Shown here piece after piece: positions 10,400-19,572 of a DNA stretch of 64,000 nucleotides. How positions within the stretch are numbered: the stretch's first letter is position 1; each line of letters starts with the position of its first letter. A program made the position numbers and the translations under genes. This stretch comes from Coleophoma eucalyptorum. Lineage: Eukaryota; Ascomycota; Leotiomycetes; Helotiales; Dermateaceae. The DNA lies in assembly GCA_026120035.1 (NCBI GenBank), contig JALRME010000001.1:819909-883908 (forward strand), given 5' to 3'. The notes under the pieces are model-generated. The model saw nothing but the letters and a program-made list of their open reading frames with translations. It did no database searches and was not told where the DNA came from.

Positions 10400-11567
10400 T
10401 CAGAGCATGCTCTTAATACTTTCCTGTTTTACAAACCACCATTTGATACCCAAAAACATTGCACAGTGATTCCCCTCATCCCAAACCCTCTCCTTCTTAG
10501 CCCGCTCAACTATATCATCGAACTGCTCACCCACCGCCAAAACAATGCCTACCAAGCCCTCTATTGTATCATCACCTCCTTCAACAAATCGTACTCTGCA
10601 GTTCGTGAACTGCAGGTTATCCCCACCTACGCTTTTCTCAACTCCAAACAACTGCTCCCACTGCTTTGCAGCAACCATGACATCTTTGTCCCCGGGTGCA
10701 AGCCGAACCAAAACTTCAACAAATCGAAGATTCGAATGCTTTCTCATACCAGCTGAGTATGATGCATATCGGTATCCGCAAGCATGCCATGGAGCAAATC
10801 TGTTTACGACAAAATCCTCCATCCCACCTTGTGGTGAGTGAGAATCGAGTTCCGGAATGACACCACCTGATAAAAAAATTAATAATCAAGAATGTCAAAC
10901 TTTAATAATACGACAGGTAAAGTAGAGACTAAATACCTTTTATACCTTTCGGATGGTATTGCACACATATTGATTCCTCCTCTTTATGGGTATAGATTAG
11001 TTTTGCAAGGTTCATCTTAATGAGGTAGTCTCGTCTTGCTTCTGCATTCCTGGTCTGCATAATAATCATGTATCCGCCATCACCTCCCTTTTTCAAAAGC
11101 AGGCGTCCTGCTGCTGTATCTTCTCTGGTGGGTGAGACAACCTATTGCCGGGTTATTTCTAAATTCCCAGCATTGCGGCTTGCCCGCTGTGCACTTCCTC
11201 CGGCTCAAAAAAAAAGGGGGGGGGGTGTCCTGGCGTCATGAAAGCAAAAACACACAAAAATATACCTCGATAATATCACCGCCAATGGCAACTCCCCGAT
11301 TAAAAAAAGTCAGTAAAGCTTTGCAACAAAAAGAACAAGGTTACGTATATACCGAGAATATTCTGAAGCCCCCATATCTGCACCCGAGGATCAGTGAAAA
11401 TCACTTCCGTACCCAGAATTTTAGTCTGAATCCATAGAATCAGAAAAGTGCTTGATGGAGAATGGAAGAAATTGGCCTCTACACACAAGGAGGTATCTCG
11501 CACGAGTGATATCTGAAGATACAAGTGCAATTTGACGTAGTCGGACTGGTGATGTTGGACAGTCCAT
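10400..11567 (-). CDS. VOC/glyoxalase-fold protein, five exons
   Basis: Exons 11567-11487, 11425-11353, 11291-11266 (26 nt), 11141-10937 and 10866-10400 join in phase into 283 residues. The protein starts MDCPTSPVRLRQIALVSSD, then DITRARYLLTKILGTEVIF, DPRVQIWGLQN, VAIGGDIIEVVSPT and KKGGDGGYMIIMQT. These are the beta-alpha-beta-beta-beta steps of a vicinal-oxygen-chelate module, with VIPELDSHSPQGG and a second module after it. VOC proteins include glyoxalases, dioxygenases and resistance proteins; which reaction applies here cannot be read from sequence. The tiny third exon and an A9G10 homopolymer run inside the third intron make this gene easy to miss. It shares a 415-bp divergent promoter with the peroxisomal hydratase gene. 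Confidence 0.82.
11216..11225 (+). repeat. Homopolymer G10 (after A9) in an intron
   Basis: Nine A followed by ten G on the + strand, within the third intron of the VOC gene. It lies between functional splice signals and does not touch coding sequence. Length is likely to vary between strains or reads. Confidence 0.85.
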
Positions 11568-11982
11568 ATTTTACAGTTATCAAATTCAGATAGAGAATCT
11601 CCGAGAGAAGCGACTGATTAAATTCAATTCAACCCAACAAATCAACGCAATAGTTTATTCTCATCGAAGAGCAAACAAAATGCTGTCCTGGGATAAAACT
11701 CGACATCCTGGCCGGTTATTCAAGAAAGAGAGGATGCTTGGCAGCAGACTTCGGTCGCCTCGGCTGTCGGCGATGTCCCCGCATTATCGCTTACATTTGT
11801 CGCGGAGGGCTGGGGAGAACCACTAGCAACCTTAAAACTTGACATCGGATATCAACTCTCACCTCACGCTCTTTATCCCGTATAGATTCCAAATATTATC
11901 CCTAGACACTACATACTCGGTACAAATTTCAAGAAGACACCAAGAACATTAGATAATCGTCACTCGTCCATTATTTAAAAAG
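11568..11982. promoter_or_regulatory. Divergent promoter VOC gene / enoyl-CoA hydratase
   Basis: 415 bp between two start codons. Contains CCTCGG at 11758-11763, the core bound by the fatty-acid-responsive regulators FarA/FarB of Aspergillus and CTF1 of Nectria (family knowledge). No coding sequence. Confidence 0.6.
11758..11763. promoter_or_regulatory. CCTCGG, candidate FarA/CTF1 site
   Basis: Exact CCTCGG 220 bp upstream of the hydratase start. Six bases alone can occur by chance. The support is that the gene is peroxisomal and that Pex5 in this window carries the same element. Confidence 0.5.
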
Positions 11983-13194
11983 ATGGCAGCAACGAAATAT
12001 GAAGACATAATCTTAACGATCACCGGAAAGATCGGTATAATCAAAGTAAGTAGACTTTCCGGGCCTCGGTCATGGTTTGAGACACTCCACCTAGGAAATT
12101 CTGTTCCTGTAAGTTAATATACTAATATAGCTTAATCGTCCCAAAACATTGAACGCATTCGGCGGCAACATAATTCCAGAGGTCATCAACGCCATCAGAG
12201 AATTAAATGAGAATCCAAGCACGGTATTCACAGTGCTTACTGGAGAAGGTAAAGCACTTCTTTGATTCTCTATTTGACTTGTTTGTAGTGAAGTTGTTGT
12301 TGAGGTCTTCAGAGCTTGGAAACTTTGACTGCTGTCAGATATATTTCTGTTGCCTAAAGAACGATAAGAGCTAAAAGCGCATCTACAGGTAGATTCTTCA
12401 GTGCAGGAGCTGACATTCGAGGTAAGTCTATTTATCTATCTGTGAAATATACCGTACCAAGTCGCTCCTCCCCGGAATTACAAGCACTGACATAAAACAG
12501 GATCCGGACTGTCAACACCAGAGACTTACTCTACGACGGCCGAGAAAAAGCTTGCTTTTTTAGCCCGTTTTATGCCAGCCATAGAACTGCTTCGTTCCAT
12601 GATTGACCACAAAAAGGTTTTTGTGCTGGCTTTGAACGGTCCAGCTGTTGGTGGAGGAGCTGCTGTGAGCAATCCCCACTTATGGCTATTATGCTACACC
12701 GTACGATACCGAAACACTGACATGCGACCCAGTGGTTTGCAGGAGTAGCAGATATAATGCTCGCTTCAAGCAGCACCTATCTCCAAGTGCCCTTCTCGGC
12801 CCTAGGCCTCGTACCCGAAAATGGAAGTGCCTTATCATTCTCCCAGCAAATCGGAGTTCGTCGAGCTCATAACATCTTAACACTAGGCGACAAGGTGAGT
12901 GTACAGGAGCTTGAGAACTGGGGCATGGTCAACCGGGTATTCCCTCAAGAGACCTTTCATGGGGATATGTTGAAGTTTTTGGATGAGTTGTTGCAGAAAA
13001 ACGACGGCGGTAGTATGTGTGAGAGCAAGAGGTTAATGAATGAGGGATACAGGGATGCGAGAATGCTGGCTGTGCTAAGGAGTGTGGATGCACTAGCGGA
13101 GAGATTTGTGGATGGTGTGCCTTTTGAGAGGTTTGAATTAAAGAGAAGAGAACTGGAAGAAAAGTCCAAGCATAGACAGGCAAGCAAGCTTTGA
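11983..13194 (+). CDS. Peroxisomal enoyl-CoA hydratase/isomerase
   Basis: Five exons, 11983-12045, 12131-12248, 12389-12421, 12501-12664 and 12733-13194, encode 279 residues. Crotonase-family marks are in order: LNRPKTLNAFGG, the oxyanion-hole segments FFSAGADIRG and NGPAVGGGAAWFAG, and FSALGLVPENGSA with the acidic residue typical of Delta3,Delta2-enoyl-CoA isomerases. The last residues are QASKL: a canonical PTS1 peroxisomal import tripeptide SKL. The protein should act in beta-oxidation of unsaturated or ordinary acyl-CoA in the peroxisome; hydratase versus isomerase cannot be settled here. The last acceptor (acccag before TGGTTTGC) was chosen because it restores GGGAAWF; the nearby ttgcag would break the frame. 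Pex5, the receptor for this signal, is at 39-41 kb. Confidence 0.9.
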
Positions 13195-13487
13195 TGGAGT
13201 TGTGGCACGGTAGAAGGTATATTATTTTGAATAAGCTCTCTTTGCGTCAGTATTTACTTTGAGAGGCCTTTGTATCAAATATTATTCATAGTCATTAGCT
13301 GTGAAGCAATGCTTTATACCACTTCTTGCAACATTCCTTTGCGAACGTAGCTATGAGACTACCCATCGCCGTCCCCTTCACCATCTTGGCTCGTGTATGA
13401 ATGTTCTATTCGGGACCTACAGCTTCGCTGCGCCATGTTGACTATGCGTTTTCCTTGTTTACTTTCAATATTTCAAGGACTTCTTCT

Positions 13488-14861
13488 TCAATCAATGCCT
13501 ACTGGTGGTGCTATTCGAGAAAGATACTCCAAATTGTCGGCGAAAGAGCTGACTGCTTCAGGTGAATTTGTCGTCGGTGACGATTTCATATTGGTCATCA
13601 TGTCGATATGGTCTCGCACTTGTCCGTTGAATCCTTCCTGTGGACTCGGCGCACCTTCAGAATGCCAGCAATCTCCCCAGGTCTCCTCGTCAATTTGGCC
13701 AGTCGAATTCGAGATTCGTACCGGCCAGTCCATCTTGCCCCACCAGTCTCTTGGTACTAGACTCATTATTCCACTGACTTCTCGTTTCGCGACTCCACGC
13801 AACCACCAGACATCATCGACAACCTTAGTCATGGCATAGAAACATGCAGTAATGACCAGCGCTCGAGGATCTTGTTCGGCGATTAATTCCACAAAGCGTC
13901 GAGACACGGTCGCAGGAAATCCTAGTATTCGATTTCGTTCTGGTTTTCGATGTGCCCAATCCAAATATGCCACAGCATGTTCGTACCCTCGTTTATTTTC
14001 GTCGGCTGTGTTCACGTCCATCGGCTGCTCCTCCATTCCAGCCAGCAAAGGCTTGAAAAATGACTGGCGGTTAGGGTTGAGGTCCAATCGGAGCGCAGGT
14101 TGACCATTGATTATGGGGAATATGCGTTCACTGTTGCGTAACCAGTGCCAGCTTGACATTACCACTGTCTTAACTCCTTGGAAGGAATGGAACCAAGCAA
14201 GGGGTAGAGTATACTCGTTACCATAATCTACAGACTCATAAACGCGGGAAGCAGATGATTGGAATGCGATAAGTGCCGAAGTAGCAAAGAGGGCTTCCGC
14301 ATTACGGGAAGACAAGCCCTTTGCTAGGAGCGAGGAGTATTGGGATAAAGCCGAGGCCATATAGCTATGAGAGGCTCGAATCATGGTCTGGTCATTTGGG
14401 TTTATGGAGCGCAGGTGCATGGCCGCGCAGGCGAGCATGGCATCCATAAGATATTGGGCTTCGTATGCGATTGTGGGCACATCGACTCCCCACGCATGCG
14501 TTTGCGCTGCAGTGGCAGACAGCGTCTTTGACGTGGAATAGGTCCAATAGTGCATAAGACGAAGCTCGAGGGTTCTATTTATTTCGCGATCGCGTAGAGT
14601 ACTAGGCACGCGTATGATATCGCTAGGTGTAGACGGGTAGGGGGTCGCAGAAGAGATGCTCGGTGTGGTTGCTGAGGCATTGGGAGAGGTGAAGCTGGAC
14701 TCATAGGGCAGTGGAGATGGCGCAGCACCATCAAAATCGCAGACGACTCCATGCTTGATGCAGTTTCCACATTGAGGGTGAACTTCGTCGCATTTGATCT
14801 TTCGAATCTTGCAGCGTTGGCATCCCGCCTTGGATTTCTTGTGCGAGCGTCGAGGAGGCAT
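13488..14861 (-). CDS. Zn2Cys6 transcription factor, intronless
   Basis: One exon of 457 codons. The N-terminus is basic (MPPRRSHKKSK) and leads into a complete binuclear zinc cluster with C14, C17, C24, C31, C34 and C41 (KIRKIKCDEVHPQCGNCIKHG). A Ser/Thr/Pro-rich linker and a helical region of the fungal regulator type follow (TLELRLMHYWT near residue 100). The RRSHKKS-x-x-GC arrangement and overall shape resemble the sterol-uptake-like (Upc2/Ecm22-type) group, but that is a resemblance only; its target genes are unknown. It is divergent from cystathionine gamma-lyase across an 803-bp region, so a regulatory link is possible but unsupported. No truncation is seen. Confidence 0.88.
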   Translation of the reverse strand: MPPRRSHKKSKAGCQRCKIRKIKCDEVHPQCGNCIKHGVVCDFDGAAPSPLPYESSFTSPNASATTPSISSATPYPSTPSDIIRVPSTLRDREINRTLELRLMHYWTYSTSKTLSATAAQTHAWGVDVPTIAYEAQYLMDAMLACAAMHLRSINPNDQTMIRASHSYMASALSQYSSLLAKGLSSRNAEALFATSALIAFQSSASRVYESVDYGNEYTLPLAWFHSFQGVKTVVMSSWHWLRNSERIFPIINGQPALRLDLNPNRQSFFKPLLAGMEEQPMDVNTADENKRGYEHAVAYLDWAHRKPERNRILGFPATVSRRFVELIAEQDPRALVITACFYAMTKVVDDVWWLRGVAKREVSGIMSLVPRDWWGKMDWPVRISNSTGQIDEETWGDCWHSEGAPSPQEGFNGQVRDHIDMMTNMKSSPTTNSPEAVSSFADNLEYLSRIAPPVGID

Positions 14862-15664
14862 TGTGTTTTCAAAACAGGCCTATGGCTGTGACCGCTGGGC
14901 CTTTCTCATAGTGATATGGGCTTAGAGAAGGAGCATGCGAGGTTGACTGCGAACCCCAAAGCTGGCAAGAGGTACAGGCACTAGGAAACATCTGTGAGGT
15001 CGCGGAGGTTCTTAAGCATGCATGTGCGGCTGTGCTCTGGCGTGTACTTCGGAACGGAGGCGTTTGGGTCTGTGCCGGGTGTATGAGTACGAGTACGGAA
15101 TACGACTTGGAACGTGCACTCCCTGCGACTTCCCAGCTCCAATTGCAAGATCAGGCCTGAGATCTAAGTTAAGCCAGTATAAGATGACTCGAAACATCTT
15201 AGATGCGAAGCAAAGACAGAAACTTTACTGTAGAGAAGAAGGTTTCAAATGCCCAGATAGTTCCTCCATAACCCTTACCCCGTGTGTTGTCTGCTGTCTG
15301 CTGTCTGCTATCCGTTATCCGTTCGCCCTTCTCTGTTCTTCCCTCTCCGTCCCCAGCTGTACACTTCGTAGAATTGCGCAATTAGATCATGTGACACACC
15401 GCCCTCTTATCCGGCAGCTGTCTTATCAATCATTGAGCCCTTTCTTTCTAGAAGGTCTTCGTGCCACCACGCCTTCGCAGTGCCTGGTACATATAGAGCT
15501 GTACCCCACAACCGTTTCACAACTCATTCCATATCGATTCTTTACCATTTCTATTTACATCGCAGGACCTGGAATTGCAGTATAAAGTTCGGCGATAAGC
15601 AGCAAACAGCAGAGTTTTCTACACTTGTCAGAAGTCCCTTTAAAGTTCTGCACAAAATTCTATC
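14862..15664. promoter_or_regulatory. Divergent promoter Zn2Cys6 factor / cystathionine gamma-lyase
   Basis: 803 bp without a gene. It includes a short tandem block at 15288-15322: the heptamer TGTCTGC three times, then TATCCGT twice. Several TTATC (GATA-type) cores lie between 15310 and 15430. No confident CYS3/bZIP palindrome was found. Confidence 0.55.
15288..15322 (+). repeat. Two adjacent heptamer repeats
   Basis: TGTCTGC repeated three times is followed directly by TATCCGT repeated twice, in the promoter of the cystathionine gamma-lyase gene. Seen directly; no function is known. Confidence 0.8.
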
Positions 15665-16918
15665 ATGACTTTTGCCGACCACCCTATCGAGACTCCCGTC
15701 CGTCCTGGCAGCCCAGTCCACGGTTTTGGGACTCTTGCCGTCCATGCAGGATCCCCTCATGATCCGGCCACTGGAGCCGTCATTGAACCAATCTCCCTAT
15801 CCACGACATTCGCCCAGAAAGCCGTAGGAGAACCTATTGGTGCCTTCGAGTACAGCCGATCCTCAAATCCCAACCGCGAGAATTTTGAAAAGGCCGTCGC
15901 CGCCCTTGAGCATGCGAAATATGCTTTGGCATTCTCATCTGGTTCTGCTACCACTGCCGTGATCTTGCAGAGCTTGGCTGCTGGCAGTCACGTTATTTCC
16001 ATCTCCGATGTCTATGGAGGAACCCACAGATATTTCACCCAAGTTGCAAAGGCCCATGGAGTCAAGGTTACGTTCACCCCAGAAATCGAGAGTGATATTG
16101 TCCATCAAATCACACCTGACACCAAGCTGGTGTGGATTGAGACGCCATCAAACCCAACTCTGCGATTGGTAGATATCAGAGCCGTAGCTACACAAGCACA
16201 CCAGCACGGCATATTGGTTGTGGTCGATAACACCTTCCTTTCTCCTTACGTACAGAATCCTTTGGATTTTGGCGCTGATATTGTGGTACACTCCGTTACC
16301 AAATATATCAATGGACACTCCGATGTAGTTATGGGTGTCGCTGCTTTCAATTCGGACGAGATGAAGCAGCGTCTTTCTTTCCTTCAAAATGCGATTGGTG
16401 CAGTTCCATCAGCTTTCGATAGTTGGTTGGCTCACCGAGGTCTGAAGACTTTGCATCTGCGAGCGAGAGAAGCGAGCACAAATGCAACAGTAGTAGCTGC
16501 GGCATTGGAAGCCTCACCGCACGTCATTGCCGTAAACTATCCTGGAGCAGAGTCACATCCTCACCGAGATATCGCCAAGAAACAACACCGAAATGGCATG
16601 GGAGGTGGTATGCTCTCCTTCCGGATCAAGGGCGGCAAAGTCGCTGCAGAGAAGTTTTGCCAAGCAACCAACATATACACCCTCGCAGAGAGTCTTGGTG
16701 GAGTTGAGAGTTTGGTAGAAGTACCAAGTAGCATGACACACGCTGGAATTCCAAAAGACCAGAGAGAGGCTGTCGGTGTTTTTGACGACTTGGTACGCCT
16801 AAGCTGTGGTATTGAAGATGCACAAGATCTCAAGAACGATGTTCTTCAGGCTTTGGAGAAGGCTGTTGTCTGGCCAAAGATCACGAATGGCTTGAATGGC
16901 GCTTCAGTAAAAGCTTAG
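15665..16918 (+). CDS. CYS3: Cystathionine gamma-lyase
   Basis: A single exon of 417 residues, close to the usual length. It converts cystathionine to cysteine, 2-oxobutyrate and ammonia with pyridoxal phosphate, the last step of reverse transsulfuration in the cytosol. Cys/Met-metabolism family motifs are all present: LAVHAGSPHDPATGAV, EYSRSSNPNRENFE (phosphate-binding Tyr/Arg), SSGSATT, SDVYGGTHRYF, ETPSNPTLRLVD, VDNTFLSPY and HSVTKYINGHSD with the PLP lysine K213. The variant-determining segment fits fungal cystathionine gamma-lyase better than cystathionine gamma-synthase or beta-lyase, though these are close relatives. It is convergent with HPM1. Confidence 0.93.
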   Translation: MTFADHPIETPVRPGSPVHGFGTLAVHAGSPHDPATGAVIEPISLSTTFAQKAVGEPIGAFEYSRSSNPNRENFEKAVAALEHAKYALAFSSGSATTAVILQSLAAGSHVISISDVYGGTHRYFTQVAKAHGVKVTFTPEIESDIVHQITPDTKLVWIETPSNPTLRLVDIRAVATQAHQHGILVVVDNTFLSPYVQNPLDFGADIVVHSVTKYINGHSDVVMGVAAFNSDEMKQRLSFLQNAIGAVPSAFDSWLAHRGLKTLHLRAREASTNATVVAAALEASPHVIAVNYPGAESHPHRDIAKKQHRNGMGGGMLSFRIKGGKVAAEKFCQATNIYTLAESLGGVESLVEVPSSMTHAGIPKDQREAVGVFDDLVRLSCGIEDAQDLKNDVLQALEKAVVWPKITNGLNGASVKA

Positions 16919-17281
16919 AATACCCCCTGTTTTCAACAGGCCTGGAAGCATATCATGGAGTTAAATTTGGGATTAAAATTGGGAAATAGATCTCAATATC
17001 TACCATTTAGCATTGGGATGGCTTCAGAAACGCATTAAAAGGCTGGTCGAGGCTGATAAGTTACGATTTTGTAAGCACAAAAGTAATCTACTGTGCATTG
17101 CTGGGTTTGTGGCCTCCTTGAGTCTGCCATCTGACGAAGTGCTATATGCACCGCTTGCTCTGGTATCATTCTAAAGTTTGCTACGTCTTGCCATTGTTGT
17201 TTCTTGCCATACCCATCTTGCTTAGGTTACATTTCCAGAAGCAAATTGATGCGCCGATGCTTAGAATCATATCCATAGATG
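16919..17281. other. Intergenic, convergent 3' ends
   Basis: 363 bp between cystathionine gamma-lyase and HPM1 stops. Only 3' untranslated sequence is expected; nothing else is seen. Confidence 0.65.
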
Positions 17282-18476
17282 TCAAGTTTGGGTTTCATCC
17301 ATACACACCTTCACGACGGCCCTTCGCACTCCATCCTCTTCCATTCTAATCCTCTCTACAGATGCACCGTGCAGGACAACCATATCACAGAAGTCTTCCA
17401 CCGAGCCACCGACACCAAAATAGACCATTTTAGCACCCACGAGCGCCATTGACTTCGACATATCCTTGTTCAACATCAAAATTGCAATCAGAGTTTCTGC
17501 AAAAGCCTTCAGTGCGGCAGGCGAGTATATTGTCTCAGCACCAATGATTGTTAGCGACGCCGGTGCCTGCGAGACTTCGGACTGAATCAGAGAGACAAAA
17601 GAAGGGCTCCATGCGCCGGAGTAGAATGTGAGCATGATGTTGGATTGCTGCAGACTGGTTGTAAATGCTGTGAGGAGGGATTCAGTAATCTCTAGCTCGC
17701 TTGTTGGTTCCCATGGCTCTTGTCCTTCTTGGTATGTTGTTTGCGCCCATGAAAGGAGAATGTTAGGAAGTGTTACTAGACGCAGAACTGTGGGATTGTA
17801 GTCTGCGAAGCTTAGGTGGAGCGGGCTGCTGTTTCGTTCAGCCGAAGATTGGAGAGCCCATTGATAGACTGCTAGTGTTGGGAGAGCAGTACCGCAGCCC
17901 AGCTACATTCTATTAGCTTGTTGAAAATGCAATCATTAAACGCAGAAAGGATTTCAGAGTGAAAAGGCACAGAGTAGTTGCGCGCAGTAAAAATGAATAC
18001 ATTGATCTACTAACCTCCAAAATCCTTCTTGCATCCCCAACCAACAAATCAGCTCTCCTGCTCGCCAGCACCCTCACTAAGTCCACAGAGCTCTCCCAAC
18101 TCTTAAACCCACCTTCATAAACCCCAGTCTTAACATCATCCTTCCCTAAATTCCCCAGGCCTTCTTCATCATCCTCAGCCATAAGTTGCACACGCACATC
18201 CCACAACTCCCTTCTCGGAAACCTAACCTCCGAGCCATCATCAAGCCTCACATTCAGCGTGCTATACTGAAGTTTAGACGGCAGAGTCTCGAGCAGTGAC
18301 TGTAGACTGTGTGCTTGCGGGGTGAGGAGGGGTTGTCCTGAGATAGGGAATGCGGTAGAGGGCGCACGTTTTCTCAGCTGCCCCGTCTCCGCAGCGTGGT
18401 TTGGCACTGACGGCTCTAGGTCGGTAGTTGGAACATCTTCTATATCGTCGCCCGAGAAACCGAAGCTGAAGGACAT
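17282..18476 (-). CDS. HPM1: Histidine protein methyltransferase 1 (Hpm1/METTL18)
   Basis: Two exons, 18476-18015 and 17902-17282, separated by a 112-nt intron, give 360 residues. The start MSFSFGFSGDDI is the typical beginning of fungal Hpm1; the reading frame extends further upstream but without likeness. KTGVYEGGFKSWESSVDLV is the family hallmark. The splice junction creates LELGCGTALPTLAVYQWAL, the SAM-binding motif I. FADYNPTVLRLVTLPN and LLSWAQT follow, and SGAWSPSF lies near residue 260. Hpm1 methylates one histidine of ribosomal protein uL3 in yeast and animals, tuning ribosome assembly. The protein is thus functionally close to the ribosomal genes at the start of the window, though 12 kb away. 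Confidence 0.9.
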
Positions 18477-19572
18477 CTTGGTCGCTGTGGTGGAGGGGTT
18501 GTTCGTGCGAGGAAAAATATACAAGGCTTGTTCGGCAGAATTGGGCGGTGGAGCTGCAAGGCTACCAAAAAAAAAACAAAATTAAAGATATCCAAGGGGA
18601 CTGCTACGAAAGGCTTTCAAGGTTTTGCTGGGCCCTTGCTTTTCGAACGTATGAAATCTGTGGAAACTTTCGAGTCATAAGAAGAGAAGAGCCTTCTGAA
18701 AATTCTAAGTACGGATTTTTGCAACGTTCTCTCTCACCTCCGTCCATTAGGTTTCTGGTACCATCAACTTTACAACAGTGAAACGAAAATACCAACATAC
18801 CTTCAAAACAAAACAAAGCAGAGGCTCTACTTGCTAAAAGTAGTGGTTAAATTATCACTGGATGCTCACCACAAGTAGATAGGCTCTCTTTCATACCTTC
18901 AGACCAGCTGCTACATAGTGGATGCAGCTTACTATCATGCCTCTATTGTACACATGATTTACTGTAATGCTGATTATTGCACTTTCAACTATGTCACCAT
19001 TTTCTCATTAATAATGAAAGCCAAATAATGTAAGCTTAGTAATGTTGCGTCTGTTCTGTTGCTTAAATAGCCAGGTCTACCTCTGGTATATCTCCCATAA
19101 AGTCTGGAGATAAGTTAAGCGAGTTCACGACTACCAAACTAGGCAGCCATAGAAATGAGTTGTTCTAATGAAATACAAAAACCAGAACGACAAACCTGAT
19201 CCAGTCCATTTTACCACTATTAAGGGAGACAAATAAATCTCGAATGCTATTACCCAAACACAAACATTCACACCTTGTCGCCTGCGATTGTGATCTTCTA
19301 GGCCTAGGCTGTTCTACCTTAAGGCGGACCTTTGAAGTACCGGTTATTGTGAATATTCGAGCTGTGACTACCGTTGATATATGGCAGCAAGGTCGCTCAA
19401 AATGCGCGAGTCATAAGTTTCCCTTGAATATAGATCACTGTTCACCATAGCCACTGTTTGACGAGGGGTTACAATTTTCTAGACATAACAACATAACCTC
19501 CTACAGAAGGCAAGATAAGGCAATGTACCACAGGCCCTGTGATCGATCTGTTGTAGTCTGCCAGTCTTAGGC
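18477..19572. other. 1.1-kb intergenic region upstream of HPM1
   Basis: Contains the HPM1 promoter and the 3' end of the DUF2235 locus. AT-rich, with short frames only and no domain. Nothing else is supported. Confidence 0.6.
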
